Positions 1-7,013 of a stretch of 62,546 nt of DNA are shown here, piece after piece. A model generated the notes under the pieces. The model worked only from the letters and a program-made list of their open reading frames with translations, had not been told where the DNA came from and searched no databases. The DNA comes from a virus. The stretch spans positions 1 to 62,546 of IMG/VR virus record IMGVR_UViG_3300009551_000015; one strand, given 5' to 3'. The position numbers and the translations under genes were made by a program. How positions within the stretch are numbered: the stretch's first letter is position 1; every line of letters starts with the position of its first letter.

Positions 1-123
1 CGTGCTGCCGCTTTTCGGGAAGCACTCGCTAAACCCAGAAGCCTGCAAAATCCGACCGTGGTACATAAAACTTCGATCTTCACCGTGGCCACACCAGCAA
101 CCACATACCCCATCAGCGTCGTA
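1..123. repeat. Terminal direct repeat, left copy
   Basis: Identical to 62424-62546. Such an exact end repeat in an assembled contig normally means the molecule is circular or circularly permuted, giving a 62,423-bp unit. The repeat lies inside the coding region of the ASCH-type gene, and the reading frame stays open through the join, which supports true circular continuity over a misassembly. Confidence 0.97.
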
Positions 124-375
124 CGCCACGCGCCCCTGCTTCGATTTGTCCTGGTCGGGAGATGCCCATGTTTCGCGCACCCACAGCCGATCACCCTTTC
201 TCCCGTGGGGGCACTTTACACCAACGAATCCTGTAGCCCACGCCTCCGGGAGAACCATCGCTTCCTCATCAGATACCCTCGGCTGCGGTTTCACCACCCG
301 CCGCGTTACAGTCTTCCGGCCCTCCAGGATGGCGCGAACCATAGGGCCAGAGAAGAGAATCGGCCGCTCGGTCAC
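1..375 (-). CDS. ASCH-domain-like phage protein, N-terminal part (continues at the window's right end)
   Basis: Reading left from GTG at 373-375, codons stay open to base 1 and continue in frame at 62423, ending at 62076, for about 240 aa in total. The N-terminus (MTERPILFSGPMVRAILEGR, then KT-TRRVVKPQ) matches the start typical of a widespread phage family built on an ASCH-like beta-barrel, thought to bind RNA or modified nucleotides; the function is unproven. The GTG overlaps the stop of the upstream gene as GTGA, implying translational coupling. Residues 1-125 lie here and the rest at 62076-62423. Confidence 0.85.
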   Translation of the reverse strand, partial: MTERPILFSGPMVRAILEGRKTVTRRVVKPQPRVSDEEAMVLPEAWATGFVGVKCPHGRKGDRLWVRETWASPDQDKSKQGRVAYDADGVCGCWCGHGEDRSFMYHGRILQASGFSECFPKSGST

Positions 376-941
376 TTGCCCTCCTTCCACTCGGTGCCTG
401 GCGCGAAAGTGTCGGGCTGCGGCTGGATGCGCTGAAGCTCGGACTGCAGGCGCTGCACCTGTGTCTCAAGATCGTAGATGCCGTTGTAAATCTTGGCATC
501 GCTGCCGTGATACTTGAAGGCGTACGCAGATAGATCACGAGGCGAAGCGTCAAGCAGCTCTCGAAGTTCCTTTCGATCGGCCCGCAGGTTCCGTATCTCG
601 GCTTGCAGGCGGGCGATCTCGTCTCGGTACGACTGGCACTCTTCAAGGTTCAGATTGTTAGCATGCAGCAGATTGCACTTGAACGATTCCAATTCTTCGA
701 CCAAGATTTGCAGGCGCCGGATTTCTGCGATGGCCTCGGGCAGTGCGGTACGGGCACACAATACAAAATCGATATTGGCTCTATCCTGAGAATCTTTCTC
801 CTCAATCTCGAATAGCCTCCCTTTGATAGGGCCACAGATCTCCCATGCAAAAGGGTCGATGAGGACATTCGTCAGCCAAGGTTCTGATGTCGCCTTATCA
901 CACAACGCTTTCCACTGGGCTAGCTTCTCGGGGCTCAGCAT
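372..941 (-). CDS. Ead/Ea22-like coiled-coil protein
   Basis: 189 aa. The first 80 residues (EPW, then AFIA-like FVLCARTALPEAIAEI) resemble the Ea22/Ead family found in the accessory early regions of lambdoid phages, whose role is not established. Residues about 80-175 are rich in Glu, Leu, Arg and Gln in heptad-like spacing and probably form a long coiled coil. The start codon overlaps the stop of the upstream gene (ATGCTGA) and its own stop overlaps the GTG of the ASCH gene, so the three are translated together. Confidence 0.7.
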   Translation of the reverse strand: MLSPEKLAQWKALCDKATSEPWLTNVLIDPFAWEICGPIKGRLFEIEEKDSQDRANIDFVLCARTALPEAIAEIRRLQILVEELESFKCNLLHANNLNLEECQSYRDEIARLQAEIRNLRADRKELRELLDASPRDLSAYAFKYHGSDAKIYNGIYDLETQVQRLQSELQRIQPQPDTFAPGTEWKEGK

Positions 942-1594
942 GCTGGCACCTGGGGGAAGTTGGGGCGAGCGAACTCCGTGTCGCCTTCCTTCAGCAGTTG
1001 CGCGTGGTCAATGGTTACCCCTACGCTCGCATAAGTGCCGAACATCTTCTGGTAGTAACCCTCGCGCTCCTTCTCGGCTGCCCGCCTCACCTGCCAATAG
1101 CGCTCAATGCCCTCTGCGGTGCCATCGAACAGATAAGCGGTCACCTGCCCGTTTATGGCTTCCTGATATGGAACCAAGCAGAACGTAGCGTCATCTCCGA
1201 ACATGCCAGAGAGCAGTCGGTACGGCAGGGTATTGCCGCATTCGGCAACTAGCCTAGGGTCAGCCGATGAAACATCCGCACGGCCGTAGCGCGTAGGTGC
1301 CTCGAATTCGATCCCAGTACAGCCCCTTGATTTGAGCCAATTCGCCACAGATAGCTTTAGCTGAACGTGCCCATCACTTTCGAAGTGTTTCCCGGCCGCC
1401 ATCTCACGCAACGCGGGGGTGACTTGGGCCAGTGGGAAGCGCACCGAGTACTGCGTGACAAAGCCCATGCGGATCAGTTGGGCGATGTGCTCGCACTCGA
1501 TTTCCCATCCGATTGAAGTGGACTGGGTAGGGAAGAACCAGCCGAGCAACTGCGGGCCAGTTGGCTTCTCGAAAACGGGTCCGTTAGAACTCAC
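935..1594 (-). CDS. Hypothetical protein, possible PD-(D/E)XK-like fold
   Basis: 219 aa with a GTG start behind a strong GGAGGTGA ribosome site. I do not recognise the family with confidence. A central stretch (WLKSRG at about 88, then RYGRADV and LVAECGNT) has the spacing of a degraded restriction-nuclease-like core, D then E-x-(K/C), but the usual Lys is Cys. It is the first gene after the probable attachment region, so its promoter probably lies in 1595-1740. The C-terminal third is charged and helical. Confidence 0.6.
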   Translation of the reverse strand: MSSNGPVFEKPTGPQLLGWFFPTQSTSIGWEIECEHIAQLIRMGFVTQYSVRFPLAQVTPALREMAAGKHFESDGHVQLKLSVANWLKSRGCTGIEFEAPTRYGRADVSSADPRLVAECGNTLPYRLLSGMFGDDATFCLVPYQEAINGQVTAYLFDGTAEGIERYWQVRRAAEKEREGYYQKMFGTYASVGVTIDHAQLLKEGDTEFARPNFPQVPAC

Positions 1595-1796
1595 AGCGTC
1601 ACCTCCAAAGTGGTGAACAATTGGTGAACAGTTAACGGACTGAGCGCGTTTTTACCAATGTTTACGCCAGCGAACACCAGCCGAAACACGTTGAAAACAT
1701 AGGCACTTGACAAGAAATTACGTTCATGTACTTTAGGCATTTTTTCTCAATCTTTCCCGCCAATCGGTGAACATATGAGGGCAGTTCTTAAAAACT
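1595..1796. other. Probable attP region with three GGTGAACA arm-like repeats
   Basis: A 202-bp intergenic gap two genes downstream of the integrase. The 8-mer GGTGAACA occurs at 1612-1619, 1623-1630 and 1766-1773, all in one orientation. The first two are exactly 11 bp apart, about one helical turn, as in clustered arm-type sites of lambda-like integrases. The AT-rich stretch 1640-1745 between them could hold the core crossover site. I see no tRNA fragment that would identify attB. A leftward promoter for the 1594 gene must also lie here. Inference from position and repeat geometry only. Confidence 0.5.
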
Positions 1797-2177
1797 TTAG
1801 AGCCTTCGTCGCCGCTTATATGATCGCCGCGAGAACGCAAAACAGGCATTGGGTGATCCATGCGATACCGAGAACTGTAGGCCCATACCAAGTGCAGCGG
1901 CGATAAACGCTCCGTTAGGGATGTATTCGCCAGCCTCTCTCTCAACCAAGTGCTTGAACCAGTAGGAACTGTATCGGGTGTCGATGGTCTTCCGTAACGT
2001 CCTGTTTTGTATCCAAGCCGCGCAAAGCCCCACTTGTCTCAGAAATTCGTCACTACCCATATTCATGTGCTCAGGCCGCATCCCTCCTTGGGGGTTATCG
2101 AAACCGTAAACCCCAAGATTTGGCGCACGATCGAGCGCTATCGCTAGCAGTTCCGTCGGGGCTTTCGTCTGTATCAC
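1797..2177 (-). CDS. Hypothetical protein downstream of integrase
   Basis: 126 aa with a GTG start that overlaps the integrase stop (GTGA), so it is co-translated with int. No family is recognised. The N-terminal two thirds are mixed alpha/beta with conserved-looking Trp, Tyr and Arg residues (DTRYSSYWFKHL), and the C-terminus is a basic tail ending RRSYKRRRRL. Being the last gene before the probable attP suggests a lysogeny or excision accessory, but nothing in the sequence proves it. Confidence 0.6.
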   Translation of the reverse strand: MIQTKAPTELLAIALDRAPNLGVYGFDNPQGGMRPEHMNMGSDEFLRQVGLCAAWIQNRTLRKTIDTRYSSYWFKHLVEREAGEYIPNGAFIAAALGMGLQFSVSHGSPNACFAFSRRSYKRRRRL

Positions 2178-3295
2178 TGAATCACCTCTGCCATGATGTC
2201 TTCGAACATCTGATTAACCGCCCGGTGCTGCGATTCCTTCACTGGCTTGATGTAGTGCTTGTTGGTAGTCGCCTCATCAGAGTGCCCGAGCATCTCCTGA
2301 ATGTCCTTCGTCTGCGCATACCCGCGATCCTTCAACAGCGTTGCGCACGTTCGCCGGATGCAGTGGAAGTCCAGCCAGTCGATGCCCGATTCCTTCTGTG
2401 CAACCTCAAGCCAGCGCTCCCCGGCCCGCTGGCGAGATACCCATTTGTTGGGGTCTAGCTTGCTGCCGAAGATGAACTGCCGATCGGTCAAAGCCGAGCA
2501 TCGCTCAATCAATGCGATGCGGATATTCGCGGGTAGCGGCACCTCTCGAGTCTCGCCGCCCTTTGTGCCCTTGATCTTAGAGCCAGACTCCACGCTCTCA
2601 TCTACAATCAGCGTCTTCTCACGAATGTCCGATACCCGGAGCGCTATCAACTCGCCGATGCGAAGACCACAGCAGAACAGTATCCGGTAAACCAGCCCAT
2701 GCTCCCCGGTCATATGGCAAACCTTCTGCGCCTGTTCGAACGTCAGCACTTTGGTTTCGGCCGATGGCTTGGCAAGCTTCTTAAGTTTGATCTTGGGCAT
2801 CGGGATCTCGAGGATGAAGCCGTTATCGTGCGCGTACTCAAACACGGTCACCACGGCGTTTCGGATCTGAACTAGCGTTGAGGCACCTAAGCCAGCCTTC
2901 GTCTGGTAGAAACTGTCCACGTGATGCCGTCGAACGTCACCGATTCGCATGGCCCCGAAGAATGGGGAGACGTGATTCCGCCATGTGCATTCATTGTTTT
3001 TGGCCGTATTCCCGGCCCAAGTGCGCGTCGGCAGGAACACCTGACGGTAGAAGTCCTCGACCGATATCCCGTCATCCATGCGAACGTTGCCGCCGCACTC
3101 AAGACGGATAACCTCGGCGAGCTTCTGCCATGCTGCAGCCTTCGAATACTGCTCACAATCCAGCGTCTTTGACCGATGCCGTCGCTTTTCCTTGCCGTTG
3201 GCCTGAAGCTTGTAAACGTGCCAGTGAAGCTTCCACATCTTGCGACGTTTACCAACCTTCTGAATACACCCTCGCTGATACCTTTCTCTGCTCAC
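2174..3295 (-). CDS. int: Tyrosine recombinase integrase
   Basis: 373 aa from a GTG at 3293-3295; the frame is open further to 3364 (ATG, 396 aa). The family usually begins near MSRERYQRG, which favours the GTG, although AGGAGG is 14 nt upstream. It has an N-terminal basic arm-binding region, a SAM-like core-binding domain (about 75-165) and a catalytic domain with Arg212 (GLRIGEL), Lys near 245, His311 and Arg314 (HCIRR), His338 (LGHSD) and nucleophile Tyr348 (KHYIK). It should integrate and excise the phage at attP, probably the repeat-bearing gap at 1595-1796. It overlaps the Xis-like gene only if the long start is used. Confidence 0.95.
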   Translation of the reverse strand: MSRERYQRGCIQKVGKRRKMWKLHWHVYKLQANGKEKRRHRSKTLDCEQYSKAAAWQKLAEVIRLECGGNVRMDDGISVEDFYRQVFLPTRTWAGNTAKNNECTWRNHVSPFFGAMRIGDVRRHHVDSFYQTKAGLGASTLVQIRNAVVTVFEYAHDNGFILEIPMPKIKLKKLAKPSAETKVLTFEQAQKVCHMTGEHGLVYRILFCCGLRIGELIALRVSDIREKTLIVDESVESGSKIKGTKGGETREVPLPANIRIALIERCSALTDRQFIFGSKLDPNKWVSRQRAGERWLEVAQKESGIDWLDFHCIRRTCATLLKDRGYAQTKDIQEMLGHSDEATTNKHYIKPVKESQHRAVNQMFEDIMAEVIQ

Positions 3296-3327
3296 AAGTT
3301 TACGTGCGCCCTCCTGAATCGGAGATT

Positions 3328-3540
3328 TTAGCACCGGGCACCTTCCTTGGATGCCGCATAGCACTTCTCTTGGAACGCATGGATATCCTGCGGCCGAAAC
3401 CGAACGTTGCGCCCAAGCTTGACCCTAGGAATCTGCGGTGTGCGCTTGCCATTCGAATGGTCGATTACCCACTGAGGCGAAACGCCCCACATTTGGGCTA
3501 CCTGCTCGGCTGTAAGGAGATTCTCTGTAGGGCTGTTCAC
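3328..3540 (-). CDS. Excisionase-like helix-turn-helix protein
   Basis: 70 aa from GTG at 3538-3540, chosen because the GTG overlaps the upstream stop as GTGA and GGAGG lies 8 nt before it; the frame is open to 3615. A MerR/AlpA-type winged HTH fills the protein: LLTAEQVAQMWGVSPQWVI, then a loop and RVKLGRNVRFRPQDIHAFQ, the usual R-x-R-F wing. Proteins of this type next to int act as recombination directionality factors. It lies directly upstream of int. Confidence 0.85.
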   Translation of the reverse strand: MNSPTENLLTAEQVAQMWGVSPQWVIDHSNGKRTPQIPRVKLGRNVRFRPQDIHAFQEKCYAASKEGARC

Positions 3541-3791
3541 TTCCGCCACCTCCGTCGAGCCAAAGCCTTGCGCACTCGAATGAATCCACGGCGGCCAATC
3601 ACAAGATCGGCCCACTCAATGAACGTCAGCCGTCCTTCCCAAACGGCCTCTATTTCGTCCTGACTGAAGACATCACAGTCTTCGCACTTGGGAGTACATG
3701 CGCCCATCTTCCGCACGCTCACCGTTCGTCCGCAGAGCGCCACAGCTTTCCCGCGCCGGGCCTCTTGTTCGATGTCTGGCACGTGGGTCAT
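3537..3791 (-). CDS. Small Cys-containing hypothetical protein
   Basis: 84 aa. The middle holds C-x(8)-C-x3-C-x2-C (ACTPKCEDCDVF), a plausible zinc knuckle, followed by a basic C-terminus (RRGFIRVRKALARRRWRK). The stop overlaps the Xis GTG and the start overlaps the next gene's stop (ATGA), so it belongs to the coupled Xis-Int transcript. Function unknown. Confidence 0.65.
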   Translation of the reverse strand: MTHVPDIEQEARRGKAVALCGRTVSVRKMGACTPKCEDCDVFSQDEIEAVWEGRLTFIEWADLVIGRRGFIRVRKALARRRWRK

Positions 3792-3970
3792 TCTGGCTCC
3801 TCACTCTTGGCCATAGTGCGGACCATGGCTTGCATGTAGACATAGATTGAATCCCTGTCGCTTGAAATCGCGATGCCACCCTGACAGCACCATCCTTTTC
3901 CCATAAATTTTCTAACTTCGTCTGCGATTGTACGCGGAGAATAGGCCACTACCAGCACGTAATCCGTCAT
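3788..3970 (-). CDS. DUF1737-like small protein
   Basis: 60 aa from ATG at 3970, which overlaps the upstream stop by ATGA; a longer open frame to 4018 is less likely. The pattern DYVLVVAYSP, then a helix ending MGKGWCCQGGIAI and YVYMQAMV matches DUF1737, which typically reads V...S...L...V...GWE.QGG....YYQAMV. The family is common in phages and bacteria and its role is unknown. Confidence 0.75.
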   Translation of the reverse strand: MTDYVLVVAYSPRTIADEVRKFMGKGWCCQGGIAISSDRDSIYVYMQAMVRTMAKSEEPE

Positions 3971-4173
3971 TTTCTCCGCTCCGAAACCTCGAACGAGTAC
4001 CGTAGGCACGCATCGCACTCTGCCCTTAGCCGCTCGATCTCCTCCTGCGCCTCGCGAAGCTCAATGCCCCGCGCGTCGTATCGATCTGTTAAGCGGCTGA
4101 TGTGCTGCTGCAGGTGCAGGATCTTGCGATCGCGCACCATCCATGGGTTCGGCAGATAGCGGAGGATGCTCAC
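3967..4173 (-). CDS. Small coiled-coil hypothetical protein
   Basis: 68 aa. Residues 15-55 are heptad-like and rich in Glu, Arg and Leu (REAQEEIERLRAEC), suggesting a short coiled coil. Both ends overlap neighbours by ATGA, a strong sign that it is translated. No family recognised. Confidence 0.6.
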   Translation of the reverse strand: MSILRYLPNPWMVRDRKILHLQQHISRLTDRYDARGIELREAQEEIERLRAECDACLRYSFEVSERRK

Positions 4174-4448
4174 TTGCGCTCTCCTTCTATTGCCGCCAGC
4201 GCTGCGAGGCTAAAGGCATGGGGCAACTCGGCTGCGGTCGCGCTGAAGCTCTGCTGGCCCTTTACAAGAGTGACGGTCCACTCGTCCCACTTCTGCTCAT
4301 GGAGTGCCATGCTCGGGGCCCATCCCAGTTTGCGCATACGATCCACGAGTAAGCGCATGGTAGCCCATGAAGTTGAATACGGAAGCGACGCCGATAGCAG
4401 ATTTTTAGGCCAACCCATCACCGCTTCCGACACTTTCACGTCAAGCAT
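4170..4448 (-). CDS. Phage ABA sandwich domain protein
   Basis: 92 aa from ATG at 4446-4448. The layout fits the phage ABA sandwich domain: an N-terminal helix with V-x-MGWP, a PYSTSWA segment, a helix (MRLLVDRMRKLGW), two strands around a Trp-rich turn (KWDEWTVTLV) and a C-terminal AFSLAALAAIEG helix. These small proteins are frequent in early operons of temperate phages and have no assigned role. A longer reading to 4505 lacks a ribosome site. Confidence 0.8.
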   Translation of the reverse strand: MLDVKVSEAVMGWPKNLLSASLPYSTSWATMRLLVDRMRKLGWAPSMALHEQKWDEWTVTLVKGQQSFSATAAELPHAFSLAALAAIEGERK

Positions 4449-4450
4449 GC

Positions 4451-4630
4451 TCACGCTGCCCTCCGCTCTGCTCTGCGCAACTCCCCGCGCCTGGCCAGTT
4501 CGCACTCGATTGCCTCACTAACCTCAAGCCACAGGCGCAGCGGCTTGTAGGTGCGAAGCGTGGCGGCCTGGATTGCCATGAGTTCGGCTGTGGAGAAATC
4601 GGGGATTGGGCGATTGCGATAGTAGATCAT
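4451..4630 (-). CDS. Small hypothetical protein
   Basis: 59 aa from ATG at 4628-4630, which overlaps the nuclease stop as ATGA; five further codons upstream are open. Mostly helical, with an early YYRNRPIPDFS segment and a basic, Glu/Arg-rich C-terminus. No family recognised. Confidence 0.6.
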   Translation of the reverse strand: MIYYRNRPIPDFSTAELMAIQAATLRTYKPLRLWLEVSEAIECELARRGELRRAERRAA

Positions 4631-4923
4631 CTGTCTTTTTTCCATGCCTTGACGAACGCCGGCACATCATGCACCGACTCGATAACGGACCATTGACCGC
4701 GCCAGTGCTTCTGAAAACGGTGCTCATCAGGAGTTAACTTGCGCCCCGAAGGTGGCTTTCGGCCATCTTTTACCTCACAGAGAAAGTTGCGCAGGTCGCA
4801 GCCGATGAGCAGGTCCGGTGTGCCTTTGCCCATGGAAGCCAGCGAAAGCACTGAGCATCCGAGAGCCTCAAAGGCCGCTACTATCTCGCCGTGATTGGCG
4901 TCTATTCTTGCTGCTGTGCGCAA
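4627..4923 (-). CDS. VRR-NUC / Holliday-resolvase-like nuclease
   Basis: 98 aa with a TTG start behind AAGGA. The PD-(D/E)XK core is clear: GKGTPDLLIG (Asp), then FLCEVKDG (E-x-K), then a helix with LTPDEHRFQKHW. Length and motifs match stand-alone VRR-NUC or Hjc-like phage nucleases, which cut branched DNA. With ERF and YqaJ in the same transcript it probably helps resolve recombination intermediates. Confidence 0.85.
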   Translation of the reverse strand: MRTAARIDANHGEIVAAFEALGCSVLSLASMGKGTPDLLIGCDLRNFLCEVKDGRKPPSGRKLTPDEHRFQKHWRGQWSVIESVHDVPAFVKAWKKDR

Positions 4924-4996
4924 TCTGATTCCTTTTGTGGGGACCGGGCCGCCGCGTTGGCAGTACGTTTGTTGCCGCGGTCCCCTGTTCCGACAT
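4868..4996 (-). CDS. Possible 42-aa peptide overlapping the nuclease start
   Basis: An ATG frame of 42 aa (MSEQGTAATNVLP, then a basic Arg/Lys/Gln/Ser tail) fills part of the gap between 4923 and 5068 and overlaps the VRR-NUC start by 56 bp. The ribosome site is weak (AAGG, 10 nt). It could be a leader peptide whose translation feeds the TTG-start nuclease, or chance. Confidence 0.3.
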   Translation of the reverse strand: MSEQGTAATNVLPTRRPGPHKRNQIAHSSKNRRQSRRDSSGL

Positions 4997-5067
4997 ACGC
5001 CGGAACCTTCGGAGCGGTAGGTGGTTTATCCTCCGCCCAAGCCTTTGTTCTGTTGAACGCCCAGCGA

Positions 5068-5316
5068 TTAGCTACCCTCCCCCGAGGATTTACCGACCGG
5101 GAGGACGTCCAACGGAGCCGGCGAAGTCTCCCTCGCCGAAGTGCCTATCCCCTGACCGCTCGCAACCTGCGCACGGCCTCGACCAACTTGAGGCGCAAGT
5201 CTACGTCTGAGAAAATGCCCCCCCTCCAGTGCCTCGGCCGCTTCGATGACCTGCCGCTCGGCCCGCTGGATTGCGCTTTGCTCCTCGATGACTTCTAGCG
5301 CCGTTGGCTTAGACAT
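5068..5316 (-). CDS. Hypothetical protein
   Basis: 82 aa. The helical N-terminal half (ALEVIEEQSAIQRAERQVIEAAEALEGG) is followed by a basic, Gly/Ser/Pro-rich tail likely to be disordered. The ATG is preceded by AGGA and overlaps the end of the 172-aa gene by 8 bp, so the two are co-translated. No family recognised. Confidence 0.6.
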   Translation of the reverse strand: MSKPTALEVIEEQSAIQRAERQVIEAAEALEGGHFLRRRLAPQVGRGRAQVASGQGIGTSARETSPAPLDVLPVGKSSGEGS

Positions 5317-5827
5317 TCTGCGCGATCCTCTTAGGAAGGGATTTTATCGGTGCTAACTCGACCGCCAGTTCCTTCTGCGCGGATGCGACAGCCTGAGCCA
5401 TCCTCGCGCTGACCATCATTTGGTGGTCGAGCCGCTTTTGGCCTGTATCGTCAAGTCGCTTGCGGTCAACCCAACTGAACCACTTAACCGATCGCCCCAA
5501 CTGCTTCGCCTTCTGCTTTGTTCGGGTTTCCGCGAACTCCAGAACTTCAGCCGGATTCAAAACCTTCAGCCCGACCGATGGTTGCCACTTGATAATGATT
5601 CCGTTGTCGTGCTTCTGCTTAGAAATCCAAGCGTTAACTACGCCGTAGTAGCGCTGACTAGTCCTAGCAATCTCCAAAATGGCTTCCAGTTTCGGGTGGG
5701 AGATTATCAGCCCCTCAGTAAGTTCCGGAACCGGGAATGCCTCTGACAGCCGCTTGATGTCAGGCCCGTAAGGAATTCCACCTTTGAAAATCTGCGCGTA
5801 ATCCAAAGCGTTTTCTCCTTTAGCCAT
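5309..5827 (-). CDS. Conserved-looking hypothetical protein, partner of the 221-aa gene
   Basis: 172 aa with a good GAGGAG site. It looks like a compact alpha-helical protein with Trp-rich central strands (YYGVVNAWISKQKHDNGIII, W113 region) and a C-terminal helix rich in Ala, Gln and Lys. I do not recognise it. Its leader (5828-6002) is one of two GG-pentamer regions in the genome, the other lying before the 221-aa gene. The pair therefore probably share regulation and perhaps a nucleic-acid-related role in the recombination/replication module. Confidence 0.75.
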   Translation of the reverse strand: MAKGENALDYAQIFKGGIPYGPDIKRLSEAFPVPELTEGLIISHPKLEAILEIARTSQRYYGVVNAWISKQKHDNGIIIKWQPSVGLKVLNPAEVLEFAETRTKQKAKQLGRSVKWFSWVDRKRLDDTGQKRLDHQMMVSARMAQAVASAQKELAVELAPIKSLPKRIAQNV

Positions 5828-6002
5828 TGGCTCCTCGCCTAACCCAACCGCACCGAGCCCCGCACTGCCCAGCCCTACCCCGGCATACCAGTCCCCTTCG
5901 AATAGGGGCGGCCATAAGCCCCTTACCTAACCCCACCGCGCCGGGCCGTGCCTGGTCCTGCCGCACCGCGCACAACCGGGCCATGCCTCGCCCAACCAAA
6001 CT
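5828..6002 (-). repeat. GG-pentamer repeat region A with central hairpin
   Basis: On the plus strand almost every 5-nt block reads NNCCN, for example AACCC-AACCG-CACCG-AGCCC, so the transcript reads NGGNN for over thirty units. The period of five rules out ordinary coding. At 5893-5908 the phase is broken by a hairpin whose transcript strand is CCCCT-ATTCGA-AGGGG. The region separates the 221-aa gene from the 172-aa gene and ends in the latter's ribosome site. Candidate RNA- or DNA-protein binding array, or a two-tetrad G-quadruplex former. Confidence 0.85.
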
Positions 6003-6668
6003 TTAAGCCGCGGAAACCTTAGCCGTGAACATCCCGAACGGTCCCGGCGTCGGCGCTCCCGGTCGCCAGTCGCCAAGCCCTTTTAGCCGCCCTGAGATGT
6101 CCAAAATCTGCTGCAGCGTTTCCACCTTGATTTCCTTGTCGATAATCAAGATCTGCCCCGCGATGGACCACTTATCAAAACGCGGGCGAACACGAATATG
6201 CTTTGAAGCACCGATCTTCGCTCGTTTTGTGAAAAGCGAGAAACCAAGTGCGTCGGCAGCCGCAACGTTTTCCTTGAATGTCTCCAGGTCCCTGCACTGG
6301 CTAATTGCCTTCATTGGAATTGCCTTGCCATCGATAGCCAGCGGCCAATGGAACTCCTCGCACAGCAACCCGCTCTGAGACTGCGCTTTAAAGGTCTTCT
6401 TGCCTTTCCCTGTCGGCACTTCCGCCGCGCCTCCCATGATGGAGCGCATGATGTACTCGGAAGGGATCGTAACCACGCCAGTAGCAGGGTGATCGTAGTT
6501 TAGGCATCCAACCCATCGCCATGGTGGTGTACGATCATCACCAGCCTTGGAAGAGCCCTTGTTCTTTGGGTTGTTCTTCCAAGCGTCCATCTCATCGGCG
6601 AAATCTATGTTGTCCGCATGCATCAGTAGCGGAGTCGTGCCAGTTATCTCTACACGTACCTTTTTCAA
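6003..6668 (-). CDS. Conserved phage protein with a possible RAMP-like N-terminus
   Basis: 221 aa from a TTG start behind GAGGAAGG. It starts KKVRVEITGTTPLLMHADN, a G-T-x-PLLMH pattern seen in a widespread but uncharacterised phage family and loosely like the first strand of ferredoxin-fold RAMP (Cas7-type) proteins. It ends with a Gly-rich GLGDWRPG...GPFGMF segment that could be a RAMP-like glycine loop. That similarity is my inference from pattern, not a domain hit. The gene is bracketed by GG-pentamer regions of 345 and 175 bp, consistent with the protein binding its own message. It could equally be an ssDNA-binding protein. Confidence 0.75.
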   Translation of the reverse strand: MKKVRVEITGTTPLLMHADNIDFADEMDAWKNNPKNKGSSKAGDDRTPPWRWVGCLNYDHPATGVVTIPSEYIMRSIMGGAAEVPTGKGKKTFKAQSQSGLLCEEFHWPLAIDGKAIPMKAISQCRDLETFKENVAAADALGFSLFTKRAKIGASKHIRVRPRFDKWSIAGQILIIDKEIKVETLQQILDISGRLKGLGDWRPGAPTPGPFGMFTAKVSAA

Positions 6669-7013
6669 GCCTTCCTCTTTCTTGCACCAAAGGTGCCCTT
6701 GCCCTACCAGTCCGGGCCACGCCCTACCATGCCTAGCCTAGCCACGGCGAACCGAGCTTTACCCCACCGCGCCGAGCCTTGCCTTGCCGTGCTCTGCCAA
6801 ACCCCGACCGACCCCTTCTAATAGGGGAAACTTTCTCTGCTCTCCCCATTGGGGACCTCGCCCTACTCAGCCTTGCCGCGCCTGGGCTAGCCAAGCCTTA
6901 CCTGGCACGACCAAAAATCTCCCCATTGGGGACCTCGCCGAACCGTGCGCCACCGCAGCATGCACTACCTGGCCGAGCCGAGCTCTACCGCGCCAATGCC
7001 CTGCCTACCAAAC
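6669..7013 (-). repeat. GG-pentamer repeat region B with hairpins and a 22-bp direct repeat
   Basis: A 345-bp gap without a credible gene. From 6691 to 7012 the plus strand keeps the NNCCN period-5 pattern (AGCCT-TGCCT-TGCCG-TGCTC), about sixty units. A hairpin at 6812-6827 (transcript CCCCT-ATTAGA-AGGGG) is a near copy of the one in region A. Two further CCCCATTGGGG hairpins at 6844-6854 and 6921-6931 lie inside a 22-bp exact direct repeat (6841-6862 and 6918-6939). The ribosome site of the 221-aa gene follows at about 6672-6679. Confidence 0.85.

Noticed and set aside
1640-1740. tRNA fragment marking the attachment core
   Set aside because: No T-arm or acceptor-stem pattern could be seen in the probable attP gap.
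4891-5298. 135-aa plus-strand frame across the nuclease leader
   Set aside because: Cys/Arg/Leu-rich shadow composition and opposite to coupled minus-strand genes.
6669-7013. CRISPR-like array
   Set aside because: Repeated units are only two fixed bases in five, not 25-40 bp repeats with unique spacers; no cas genes.
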